Below are positions 29,908 through 37,933 of a stretch of DNA of 64,000 nucleotides, in pieces; within the stretch, counting starts at the first letter, position 1; every line of letters begins with the position of its first letter. The stretch lies in contig NZ_PYMA01000008.1 in assembly GCF_003026495.1 (NCBI RefSeq), forward strand, positions 124,001-188,000. Direction: 5' to 3'. Position numbers and translations under genes: made by a program. The notes beneath the pieces are model-generated. The model was given only the letters and a program-made list of their open reading frames with translations. It made no database searches and was not told the DNA's origin. The stretch comes from Photobacterium sanctipauli (GTDB taxonomy: Bacteria > Pseudomonadota > Gammaproteobacteria > Enterobacterales > Vibrionaceae).

Positions 29908-29940
29908 AGTTGCATAAACCAGTGTCTTTTTTATGCAACT
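29908..29940 (+). repeat. 11-bp perfect inverted repeat downstream of aceK
   Basis: AGTTGCATAAA and its exact complement flank an 11-base loop, 12 bases past the aceK stop. It is AT-rich and has no T-tract after it, so it is a weak terminator at best; it could protect the mRNA 3' end or bind a protein. Confidence 0.6.
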
Positions 29941-30025
29941 TATCCTAGTATTAATTTGCTATATAAAAAATAAGACACACAAAAAACGATAAAATACACA
30001 ATAAAAAATACAGGGAAGGTGAAGC

Positions 30026-30487
30026 ATGAGAAAAATGCTTTTCACAGTTGCCCTGCTGGTAGTGGCATTACCAACAACAGCAGCCGAAAATGGAATATTC
30101 GATATCCTTGATGACGACGATTCGTCATCGGGGTGGTTCTTGTCGTCGCAATCCCGGGGGGCAGAGCATTTCGACCTGTGGCAAATCGATAGTGGCTATT
30201 CTTACTCCATCGGTGATAAAACCGAGCTGTACTTAAGCACCAGGCTAAAGTCGGGCAACGAACTGCATTCGGCAAGCCGAGGGCTGCTGTCCGGGGTCAA
30301 ATATAGTCTCTCCCGCAAACTTAGCTTAAAAAGTGCCTTAACGTCAGAGACCTACGACCGCGAAACCACCATGGGCGTGGAGGTTTCCAGCCAGTACGAA
30401 GTAACCGATTCATTAAACCTGCACGCCACCATGGACTATGAAGCCCTGGAACAAATCTACCAGGTTGGTATCGGCTTTAAGTTCTAG
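30026..30487 (+). CDS. Predicted exported protein, possibly a small outer-membrane barrel
   Basis: 153 residues with a Sec signal peptide (MRKMLFTVALLVVALPTTAA), an acidic stretch DDDDSSS, then alternating polar/hydrophobic strands (LYLSTRL, LSGVKYSL, LSLKSALTS, VEVSSQYEV, LNLHATMDY) and a C-terminal YQVGIGFKF. The terminal phenylalanine and the alternating strands resemble an outer-membrane barrel recognised by BamA. At this size it would make about eight strands. GGAAGG precedes the ATG. I do not recognise the family. No terminator separates it clearly from the converging gene. Confidence 0.7.
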   Translation: MRKMLFTVALLVVALPTTAAENGIFDILDDDDSSSGWFLSSQSRGAEHFDLWQIDSGYSYSIGDKTELYLSTRLKSGNELHSASRGLLSGVKYSLSRKLSLKSALTSETYDRETTMGVEVSSQYEVTDSLNLHATMDYEALEQIYQVGIGFKF

Positions 30488-30577
30488 CCTCCCCCCAATG
30501 CACTTAGGCCGAAATCAGATCCGGCCTTGCTCTTTGCTTTGCTCTCAAACCCGTTTTGCCCATCAAGCCTGGTGTGG

Positions 30578-31075
30578 CTATGAGGGCACAACGGACAGAT
30601 CCAACGGCTCTTTGCTGAAGATAACCCCGTTCAAATCGGCATAGATCATATCGCCTGGATAAACCAAGGTATGGGCGACGGTAAGGGTGACATTCTGCTC
30701 CCCGGTTTGTCGCTTGACGGTTTTGATCGGGCAGGTGCCCAACGCCTTCACCCCGATATCAATCGTCGCCAGTGTGGCGATATCCCGTGCCGCGCCGTTA
30801 ATCACGATACCTTCCCAGCCATTCTTGTGGGCCAACATCGCCAGCTGGTCGCCAAGCAGCGCCTTGGTGCTCGAACCATGGCCGTCAATAAACAACACCT
30901 TGCCCTTACCCGGAGAAGAGACAATGTCGCGTACCAAGCTGTTGTCCTCAAAACAGCGCAGGGTCACGACTTCACCGTAGAACACCTTGCGCCCGCCGTA
31001 GTCATGCATCGCTAAAGGTAACCAGTGAATATCCTGCTCGTAGTGATCACACAAATCAGGTAAGAGATCATTCAT
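30578..31075 (-). CDS. RraA-family protein (RNase E regulator-like or oxo-acid aldolase)
   Basis: 165 residues from the ATG at 31075 (AAGGAG six bases upstream); the frame continues open farther up but without a start site. The N-terminus LLPDLCDHYEQD and the core GKGKVLFIDGHGSSTKALLGD align with E. coli RraA, which binds and inhibits RNase E. This protein also keeps a D-X20-R-D pattern (Asp76, Arg97, Asp98), the metal-site signature of class II 4-hydroxy-4-methyl-2-oxoglutarate aldolases; E. coli RraA has RQ at the R-D position. Which activity it has is undecided. A DUF3293 gene lies 43 bases upstream in the same direction. Confidence 0.85.
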   Translation of the reverse strand: MNDLLPDLCDHYEQDIHWLPLAMHDYGGRKVFYGEVVTLRCFEDNSLVRDIVSSPGKGKVLFIDGHGSSTKALLGDQLAMLAHKNGWEGIVINGAARDIATLATIDIGVKALGTCPIKTVKRQTGEQNVTLTVAHTLVYPGDMIYADLNGVIFSKEPLDLSVVPS

Positions 31076-31118
31076 GCTTTTCTCCTTGCATCGATGTTGA
31101 GCTGCTATCGCTTCCCCA

Positions 31119-31520
31119 CTAAGTGTAGAGAAAGCTAGGCCAATCACCCAATCTTTGTATTTCATGGCCTTGCAATAGCACTGGTACCAAGTACAGATCG
31201 TTTCCCTCAACCCAGTAAATGGCGTTCTGCCCCCAGCGCCGGGCCAGGTTGATGGCCGAGGCAAGCGGGAGCCCCGCCATCACCCCCAGCTCCTGCCAAT
31301 CACCGTCAATGGCGCTACACGAGATAGGCCGCAACTGCAGTGTAAGAGTGGATAATTCATTCACCAGCATATGATGCCGTTTTTTATTCACCTGATGGCT
31401 AATAACAATGCTTCTTGGATTAAATGCTGTTAGAATTGCAAAGCAAGGGTAAACAGGGTGTTGCTTCAAGTTAAAGACAACTGATTGATAGCTACACCAC
31501 AACGATAGTTGTTCACACAT
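31119..31520 (-). CDS. DUF3293 domain protein
   Basis: 133 residues, cytoplasmic, function unknown. The pattern fits DUF3293 as I remember it: an N-terminal Y-x-V-F segment, AILTAFNPRS near residue 29, a middle CSAIDGDWQELGVMAGLP block and a C-terminal WGQNAIYWVEGNDLYLVPV. It forms a likely two-gene unit with the RraA-family gene downstream. The promoter should lie in the long gap shared with arcA. Confidence 0.8.
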   Translation of the reverse strand: MCEQLSLWCSYQSVVFNLKQHPVYPCFAILTAFNPRSIVISHQVNKKRHHMLVNELSTLTLQLRPISCSAIDGDWQELGVMAGLPLASAINLARRWGQNAIYWVEGNDLYLVPVLLQGHEIQRLGDWPSFLYT

Positions 31521-31915
31521 AAACAGCTACGCCTCGGACAACACGGATTATTTTTGTAGCCAATGTTAAACAAAGTGAAGATTCGTAATACAGTTCATTC
31601 TGTTTGATGTAAATCAAGAAAGTGTCCGAAAGCAGTATCGAAACAAAGCCCGATTATTGTTAGCGAGCTGTTAAGTGAATACAATCGTCGCCATCTCAGG
31701 GATATTGTAGCCAATGCCTTTAAATTTTGGGCTTTTCCGGCAAGAAATGATCATCTTCGATGATGCTGGATAAATGGATGGCGTACCAAGCAGGCCGCTG
31801 AATTGAGCGATAACGTGTATTTTCCGTAATACTTTGCCTGTATGTGAATTTTTTTTATAGAATTTAACTATTCTGTTTTTGACCAGATTCCGTTTTGAGA
31901 AATTAGGTACTGCCA
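31521..31915. other. Divergent intergenic region upstream of arcA
   Basis: 395 bases between the DUF3293 gene and arcA, holding an FNR box (listed separately) and probably a long arcA leader. An 81-codon minus-strand frame spanning 31671-31916 ends against the arcA start and has no ribosome-binding site; I do not count it. Confidence 0.6.
31604..31617 (+). promoter_or_regulatory. Perfect FNR box upstream of arcA
   Basis: TTGATGTAAATCAA matches the FNR consensus at all ten defined positions. It lies about 300 bases before the arcA ATG and about 85 before the divergent DUF3293 gene. E. coli arcA is FNR-activated from a distal promoter. No ideal -10 sits exactly at the class II distance, so which gene it serves is open. 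Confidence 0.75.
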
Positions 31916-32635
31916 ATGCAAACCCCTCACATTCTTATTGTAGAAGACGAGCACGTAACACGTAACACCCTGAAGAGCATCTTCGAAGCAGAGGGTTATA
32001 CTGTTTTTGAAGCAAACGACGGCGCAGAAATGCACCAGATGCTTTCAGAGCACCCTGTTCACCTAGTGATCATGGACATCAACCTGCCAGGCAAAAACGG
32101 CCTGCTACTTGCCCGTGAACTGCGCGAGCAAGGCGATATGGCACTGATGTTCCTAACAGGCCGTGACAACGAAGTTGACAAGATCCTAGGTCTTGAAATC
32201 GGTGCTGATGACTACATCACTAAACCATTCAACCCACGTGAGCTAACTATCCGTGCGCGTAACCTACTGACTCGCGCAATGAACCAAGGCCTACCAACAG
32301 AAGACAAGCGTCTGGTTGAGCGCTACGAGTTCAACGGTTGGTCACTTGAGATCAACAGCCGTTCTCTAGTTAGCCCAAGCGGTGATCAGTTCAAGCTGCC
32401 ACGTTCAGAGTTCCGTGCCCTACTTCACTTCTGTGAGAACCCAGGCAAGATCCAAACGCGTGCCGAGCTACTGAAGAAGATGACCGGCCGTGAGCTTAAG
32501 CCACACGACCGTACGGTTGACGTAACGATTCGTCGCATCCGTAAGCACTTCGAATCTGTTGCTGATACGCCAGAAATCATTGCAACCATTCACGGTGAAG
32601 GCTACCGCTTCTGTGGCGATCTAGACGAAGAGTAA
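31916..32635 (+). CDS. arcA: Response regulator ArcA
   Basis: OmpR-family regulator of respiratory versus fermentative metabolism, phosphorylated by ArcB under low oxygen. 239 residues. A receiver domain (1-120) with Asp10/Glu11, phospho-acceptor Asp54 and Lys103 is followed by a winged-helix DNA-binding domain (about 135-235, ending [13 protein letters not shown]). Highly expressed codon pattern. It faces arcB across a shared terminator; in E. coli the two genes are unlinked. Confidence 0.98.
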   Translation: MQTPHILIVEDEHVTRNTLKSIFEAEGYTVFEANDGAEMHQMLSEHPVHLVIMDINLPGKNGLLLARELREQGDMALMFLTGRDNEVDKILGLEIGADDYITKPFNPRELTIRARNLLTRAMNQGLPTEDKRLVERYEFNGWSLEINSRSLVSPSGDQFKLPRSEFRALLHFCENPGKIQTRAELLKKMTGRELKPHDRTVDVTIRRIRKHFESVADTPEIIATIHGEGYRFCGDLDEE

Positions 32636-32677
32636 TTCGTTGTAGCCAAGCATTTTCAATTGCTTAATACCGTAATG

Positions 32678-32705
32678 AAAAAAGGCTCTATAAAGAGCCT
32701 TTTTT
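32678..32705. terminator. Bidirectional intrinsic terminator (arcA / arcB unit)
   Basis: Stem AAAAAAGGCTCT/AGAGCCTTTTTT with loop ATAA; A-tract on one side, T-tract on the other. Confidence 0.94.
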
Positions 32706-32730
32706 AGTATTTGAGCAACGCGCCAGGCCA

Positions 32731-33381
32731 CTAATACACCTGGTCAATCACAATCCCTTTTTCCACCAAAATATGTTCGCTGCCTTTGAACAGCACGGTT
32801 ACCGCAATATCGGCCTTGCTGCCCGGTACCCATTCAGGCCCACCGCTTAATGCCACTTCAACGCTCATTTCACCGGCAGCACGGATATCGAGCCCCTCGC
32901 TAGCCAGCCATTGCTGATCGCCTTGCACAATCATGACCTGCAGCACTTCCACCCCTTGCGGCAAAGGCTTCATATCTTGCGCCAGCAGTTTTATCGAGGC
33001 AAATAGCTTATTGGCCGGGCTGGTACCGTCATCGCCAATCACCGGCATCGAGTTGAGCCATAAATCACTGCCAAGGTTCAATTTCACGCCGCCGAGCTCC
33101 AATTCACTCGGAGATTGCCAAATATCGACCTCGGCAGGCAACTGGGCCGGTGCTGATGGCGATTCTGCCCCAGAAGAACCCGCGGTATCTTTGCCGCCCT
33201 CAGTCTCATCGGCGGCTTTCGCACCATCCTCACCAGTCATATCCGATGGCTCACCCTCCCCCGGCATGGCTTGTTCCGCACCGGGATCTTGCGACTGAGC
33301 CTTTTCAGGCTGATCTCGCTCACCGCAAGCCGTAAGCGCCAGCAATAGGGTACTGGCAACTACCCATTCCCTCGCTCTCAT
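32731..33381 (-). CDS. Uncharacterised lipoprotein coupled to arcB
   Basis: 216 residues from the ATG at 33381. The signal peptide ends in lipobox LTAC (16-19), so Cys19 is the lipidation site. Residues 20-75 are low-complexity, rich in Glu, Asp, Gly, Pro and Ser, like a flexible tether. A folded C-terminal region of about 130 residues (from IWQSPSELELGGVKLNLG) contains repeated beta-strand patterns. The ATG lies two bases after the arcB stop and uses the AGGAG inside the arcB 3' end, so translation is coupled. Function unknown; the +2 residue is Gly, compatible with outer-membrane sorting. Confidence 0.8.
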   Translation of the reverse strand: MRAREWVVASTLLLALTACGERDQPEKAQSQDPGAEQAMPGEGEPSDMTGEDGAKAADETEGGKDTAGSSGAESPSAPAQLPAEVDIWQSPSELELGGVKLNLGSDLWLNSMPVIGDDGTSPANKLFASIKLLAQDMKPLPQGVEVLQVMIVQGDQQWLASEGLDIRAAGEMSVEVALSGGPEWVPGSKADIAVTVLFKGSEHILVEKGIVIDQVY

Positions 33382-33383
33382 CG

Positions 33384-35747
33384 TTACTTCTCCTGCTGAG
33401 CTAACCACTCTTTGAGGACCTTAAGATCATTGTGATAGCCCTCTTTGATTTCATCAACCCAGTCATTGATATTTTCCCACCATGCCGGCAGCTCTGGCGA
33501 CTGTGCCTTTTGTGCCACTTGCTGGATATGCTTGAGGCCGATTGAGCCCGCCGCCCCTTTGATTTTATGGGCTTCGAACTTGATCCCGTCTTGATCCTTG
33601 GCGGTCATGTTTGAATCAAGGATCTCAATGTATTCCGGCATCTTCTCTTCGAACATCGCAATACTGTCGTACACCGGCTTGGTGCCGACAATCTCGACAT
33701 ACGAGCTCAGCATTTCGAGGTCGAGCAACTGATTAATCGTTTCATCGCTTGGAGCATTATCATCGCTTTGCACCTCAACCTCCTCGCTTTCTTCTTCGTC
33801 ATCCAACGGACAGGTCAATACCAAACGCTGGATAACATCCGTAATTGCCTTAACACTCAAAGGCTTGCTGATAGCATCATCCATACCTTTTCCAAGGTAC
33901 TCATTTTTATCCTTGATCACATTCGCGGTTAGCGCCACCAAAGCCGGCAAGTAGTCGTATTGCTCCCGCAGCTGCTTGGCAATATCGAAGCCCGACATAT
34001 CCGGCAATTGAATATCAAGCAACACCAGATCATATGCCTCAGGATCAAACATGGCCAATGCCTCATCCCCCCGCATGGCCACCGTTACCTCATGGCCAAG
34101 GCTCTCAAGCAATGCCTTGGCAACGGTGATGTTCAGCTCGATGTCTTCCACCATGAAGATGTTCAGGCTGGCCTGAGGGATCTGAGGCATCACCTCTTCC
34201 TCTTCCACCACATCCACCAGCGGCGCGGTCAGGGTAACGGTAAACGTACTTCCCTCGCCGACTTCGGAGGTCACGGTGATATCCCCACCCATCATCTGCA
34301 CCAGCTGACGGGAAACCGCCAAGCCAATGCCTGTCCCTACCGCGTGGAGGTTGTCGTTCTCATCCTTGACCTGATAGTACATGGCAAAAATCTTATCGAG
34401 TTCGCCCTGCGGGATCCCGATACCGCTATCCTCCACCTCAAAGGTAATATGGGCTTGCTCATCGACAACGTCGCTGCTGACCGACATCACCACCCCGCCG
34501 TCCTTGGTGAACTTGGTCGCATTGCTCATCAAGTTCCACAGCACTTGGCGCAGGCGGGTCGCATCGACATTGATGTTTCTCGGCAGCTCAGTAAGCCTTT
34601 CAAGATCAAAGCGTAGTCCTTTTTGCTCTGCCATCAGGCTGGAAATGTTGTCCATTTCGCAAACAAACTCTTCAAAGTCCATGGGTTTCGGCATCAGCTC
34701 CAGGCGGCGGCGATCCGACTTGTCCATGTCGATAATGTCATTGAAGATATTGCCCAAGGTGATCGCGCTAACGTGGATGGTGCGCATGTAATCGCGCTGC
34801 TCGTCGTTAAGCCTGGTTTCCAGCAACATTCGGCTCAGGCCGACAATACCGTTCAGCGGGGTGCGCAGCTCGTGGCTGATGGTAGAAATAAAGGCAGTCT
34901 TGTCGCGGCTGGCCTTCTCCTGTGCTTCTTCATATTGCTTGCGCTCGGTTATATCCCGGCCGAAGCCCATTAGGCCAAGGCGTCGCCCGTCACGGCTATA
35001 GAAAGGCACCTTACGCAACTCGAACACCGCCTTGCGGCCATCGGGATAGTCCAGCCACTGCTCGTAGGTCAGCGAGACATTTTGGTGGAAGACATGCTGG
35101 TCGGTTTCGACAATCTTGCGCGCGACGTCTTCGCTGTAAACATCCCATGGGGTCAGGCCAACCAGCTGCTTCTCGCTGCGGTTGGTCAGCTCTTCCATTG
35201 CGCGGTTGCAGCCAGAAAACTCGCCCTTTTCATTGCGGTAATAAATCAAGTCTGGCGACGCATCGAGGAACGACTTCAGCAATGCGCTTTGCTCGGCAAG
35301 TTCGAGCTGGGCGTTCTCGCGTTGGTAGACCTCGTTTTCAAGATCGGACATCGCCTCCTGGCGCGCCTCCTCCGCCTTTTCACGCTCTTCGATTTCAAGG
35401 TTCAGTTGGCTGATGTTGTCCTGCAACTGCTTGTTCAGCTGCATATCGCGCGAGCGCATCTCTTCAAGCTTGGTCACCAGCTTTGACAAGCGCTGGCGCG
35501 ACTCTTCGAGCTGGTCGACCACCACCGACAAGAAATAGACCGCCCAGGGGGTGATCAGCAAACCAAAGAAGACCGATCGCACAATGTCGATATCGAGGAC
35601 TTCGCCTTGCAGCACCAAGGTGACGCCCACCTGTACCACGACAGCCAGCGCAACCAAGGCCAATGCCAACAACAAACTGAAGCGGACAAGCCCCAGCTTG
35701 ACCATAAGATCAACGTAAAATTGCGCCAGTACTTTGATTTGTTTCAT
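33384..35747 (-). CDS. arcB: Hybrid sensor kinase ArcB
   Basis: Inner-membrane sensor that responds to the quinone redox state and phosphorylates ArcA through a His-Asp-His relay. 787 residues: two membrane helices (about 22-45 and 56-77), leucine-rich coiled coil (80-155), PAS (about 156-270), kinase domain with His292 (ISHELRTPLNG) and N/G boxes (NLMSNATKF, DSGIGIP, GTGIGLAVS), receiver with Asp578 (LLDIQLPDMSG), and C-terminal HPt with His727 (AHKIKGAAGS). Of the two redox-switch cysteines known from E. coli, Cys180 is present but position 241 is Val (GRKAVFE). A lipoprotein gene follows, translationally coupled. Confidence 0.97.
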   Translation of the reverse strand: MKQIKVLAQFYVDLMVKLGLVRFSLLLALALVALAVVVQVGVTLVLQGEVLDIDIVRSVFFGLLITPWAVYFLSVVVDQLEESRQRLSKLVTKLEEMRSRDMQLNKQLQDNISQLNLEIEEREKAEEARQEAMSDLENEVYQRENAQLELAEQSALLKSFLDASPDLIYYRNEKGEFSGCNRAMEELTNRSEKQLVGLTPWDVYSEDVARKIVETDQHVFHQNVSLTYEQWLDYPDGRKAVFELRKVPFYSRDGRRLGLMGFGRDITERKQYEEAQEKASRDKTAFISTISHELRTPLNGIVGLSRMLLETRLNDEQRDYMRTIHVSAITLGNIFNDIIDMDKSDRRRLELMPKPMDFEEFVCEMDNISSLMAEQKGLRFDLERLTELPRNINVDATRLRQVLWNLMSNATKFTKDGGVVMSVSSDVVDEQAHITFEVEDSGIGIPQGELDKIFAMYYQVKDENDNLHAVGTGIGLAVSRQLVQMMGGDITVTSEVGEGSTFTVTLTAPLVDVVEEEEVMPQIPQASLNIFMVEDIELNITVAKALLESLGHEVTVAMRGDEALAMFDPEAYDLVLLDIQLPDMSGFDIAKQLREQYDYLPALVALTANVIKDKNEYLGKGMDDAISKPLSVKAITDVIQRLVLTCPLDDEEESEEVEVQSDDNAPSDETINQLLDLEMLSSYVEIVGTKPVYDSIAMFEEKMPEYIEILDSNMTAKDQDGIKFEAHKIKGAAGSIGLKHIQQVAQKAQSPELPAWWENINDWVDEIKEGYHNDLKVLKEWLAQQEK

Positions 35748-35861
35748 TCTTTTTTCCCGTAAGTTCCATCAGGAGAGCTATTTCCATCATAAAGGGCCAG
35801 GGCCAATAACCCAAGGACATACGCCACATTCGCGCGTCCCTGCTCTTCCACTTCCCCTTAA

Positions 35862-35892
35862 CAACAAAGCCTGCATGATGCAGGCTTTGTTG
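35862..35892 (-). terminator. Probable terminator of the diguanylate cyclase gene
   Basis: 14-bp perfect stem CAACAAAGCCTGCA/TGCAGGCTTTGTTG with loop TGA, just past the stop of the leftward gene and upstream of arcB. The T-tract is weak, so read-through into arcB is possible. Confidence 0.7.
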
Positions 35893-35895
35893 CGG

Positions 35896-37725
35896 TTAAA
35901 ATTCATCGTTATCCGACATCGACATGGTGCGGTTGCGTCCCATCGCCTTGGCCTTGTACAGGGCAATATCGGCCATTTCGACCAGCTCGCCGTAATCCTG
36001 CCCCGGCATCGGGGTGATGGTTGCCACACCAAGACTGACCGTCAGCTTGGTGTCGACTTCCGAGTACATATGGGTCAAGCCTTTGTCAGACAGCGCGCGG
36101 TGTACCTTCCAAGCCACCTTTTCCCCGCCGGCAAGGTCGGTATTCGGTAGCAAGAAGGCAAATTCCTCGCCGCCATAGCGGGCGACGACATCGGTCTCGC
36201 GGTGGACAACACTGCGCAGCACCTTGGCAACTTCCCGCAAGGCGAAATCCCCTTGCTGGTGCCCATAGTTGTCATTGAAGGCTTTGAAATAATCGATATC
36301 GCACAGGATCAAGGTGAGCGGGTGCTGCTCGCGAATATGGCCATGCCACATCCGCTGCAATTGCTCATCAAAGCTGCGGCGGTTGGCGACCTTGGTCAGG
36401 CTATCAATAAAGCTCAGCTCCTGCAGCTCCATGATAGCGTCAGCCAGCTGCTGCTCGGCCATCTTGCGCTCGGTGACATCCCGCGCCATTACCAGCACGC
36501 CCATGGTGCCGTCGGTCGGATCGCGATAAGGGGATTTCAGCACCTCGTACCAAATTGGCGTGCCGTCGTCCAAAATCACGTAGTCATCCATTTTGATGCT
36601 TTCGCCCTGCTTGATAACCTGCAAGTCCGTCTGTTGGAACACGGCCCACTGCTCGGGCTTGAGCACATCCTTCGCCCGCTTGCCAAGCAAGCTTTCCGAT
36701 GTATGGCCCAACGAACGGGCAAATGGCTCGTTACAACCAACGTACACGCCGTGCTCGTTATACAAGCCGATCGGGTCTTGGCTGGCATTCAAAATGGTAT
36801 CAAGCAAGGTATTGCGTTGCGCCAATGCCTGCTCGGTGACTTCCCGCTTTTCAATCTCATTGGTCAGCACTTCCTGCATTTCATGCCAGTCGGTCACATC
36901 ATGGCTAATGCTCAGGGTGCCAATGGCCTCGCCCGTATCGCCAATCAGCAAATTTCGGTTGGTCTCCAGCAAGCGGCTCGAGCCGTCCGGCGCCGTCGTC
37001 CAGCTATGCGTCGCACCACTCACCACGGGAAGGGCAATATCATGATCGGCAACGCCTTCTTCCACCCGGCCACGCCAGAAACGGTCAAAGGCCTTGTTGG
37101 TACCAATCAGCGCACCGGTTTTATCCTGGAAATAGACCAATTCAGACAACGAGTTCAGCACTTGCTGGAAAACCCGCTGCTCTTGCTCCAGCTTGGCATG
37201 GTTGCCCCGCTTTTCCCGCTTGAGCTCCACAAACAGCATCCAGCACGGCTGCCATTGGCAACGCACCGACTGGCCTGAAATCGACAGCTTGACGGCTTTA
37301 CCGTTTAGCAGTTGGTACTCTTCTTCAATATTTTTAAAGCCGCTGAGCTTGTTAAGCGGGCGCAGGAAGTCGCTGACCATCTGGGCGCTGATATCATCCG
37401 GGTAAAGGTAGCGGTCATTGATTTTTCTCACCCCCATCAACTCGCGGCAGGGCTTGTTGGCATAGAGCAAGCTACAGTCTTTTTTCCTCAGCACGGCAAC
37501 CGCAATCGGCATATTGGTGAGGGTCGCGTGCATTTTGCGAAAGGAGAGAAATTCAAGGTGGTGAATCAATAACACCAGTAAGCCGCACCCCACCACGATG
37601 GCCAAGATCAGCAAGGAAAGTAATAGCGTCGGGTTGGCGTTGCCCAGCATATTCGCCTTGGCTGGTGCAGAAAAACCAGCAAGGCTGACACTCAAACACA
37701 GTGTCAGTGATGCATATCCAGGCAC
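35896..37725 (-). CDS. Membrane-bound PAS-GGDEF diguanylate cyclase
   Basis: Predicted to make the second messenger c-di-GMP. 609 residues: signal-like N-terminus (1-25), membrane helix (about 33-55), a divergent PAS region (about 65-170), two PAS domains (about 185-300 and 310-430, the last ending LVMARDVTERK), then a C-terminal GGDEF domain (about 445-600). The active-site motif is GGEEF at 518-522 and an RxxD product-inhibition site (RETD, 509-512) sits five residues before it, so the enzyme should be active and feedback-limited. No EAL domain. The start is a GTG. It lies between arcB and yhcC, which are adjacent in E. coli. Confidence 0.9.
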   Translation of the reverse strand: MPGYASLTLCLSVSLAGFSAPAKANMLGNANPTLLLSLLILAIVVGCGLLVLLIHHLEFLSFRKMHATLTNMPIAVAVLRKKDCSLLYANKPCRELMGVRKINDRYLYPDDISAQMVSDFLRPLNKLSGFKNIEEEYQLLNGKAVKLSISGQSVRCQWQPCWMLFVELKREKRGNHAKLEQEQRVFQQVLNSLSELVYFQDKTGALIGTNKAFDRFWRGRVEEGVADHDIALPVVSGATHSWTTAPDGSSRLLETNRNLLIGDTGEAIGTLSISHDVTDWHEMQEVLTNEIEKREVTEQALAQRNTLLDTILNASQDPIGLYNEHGVYVGCNEPFARSLGHTSESLLGKRAKDVLKPEQWAVFQQTDLQVIKQGESIKMDDYVILDDGTPIWYEVLKSPYRDPTDGTMGVLVMARDVTERKMAEQQLADAIMELQELSFIDSLTKVANRRSFDEQLQRMWHGHIREQHPLTLILCDIDYFKAFNDNYGHQQGDFALREVAKVLRSVVHRETDVVARYGGEEFAFLLPNTDLAGGEKVAWKVHRALSDKGLTHMYSEVDTKLTVSLGVATITPMPGQDYGELVEMADIALYKAKAMGRNRTMSMSDNDEF

Positions 37726-37933
37726 GATAGCTTTGCCCCCCTGATTGAACGGGCAGCCAAGTTACAGCACAGAGATAAGAAAAGGCTTATAGTTTCCCGC
37801 CAGAAGGTCAGCATAGGCTTTGATTAGGTACATATAATTGCCCGTAATCTACCATATTTCGCAACAGGAACTTAACCCTTCTCTCTGCTTTTACTGCTGT
37901 TTACGCCATGTTCAGCCCTTAAGGACTCGATAT

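Noticed and set aside
31671-31916. 81-codon minus-strand frame upstream of arcA
   Set aside because: Begins against the arcA start codon, lacks a Shine-Dalgarno and shows no protein features; the region is better explained as the arcA leader.
33960-34616. 218-codon open frame antisense to arcB
   Set aside because: Composition (many His, Leu, Arg) is that of a shadow frame; no ribosome-binding site.
36202-37278. 358-codon open frame antisense to the diguanylate cyclase gene
   Set aside because: Low-complexity composition typical of antisense frames; the sense strand has complete PAS and GGDEF motifs.
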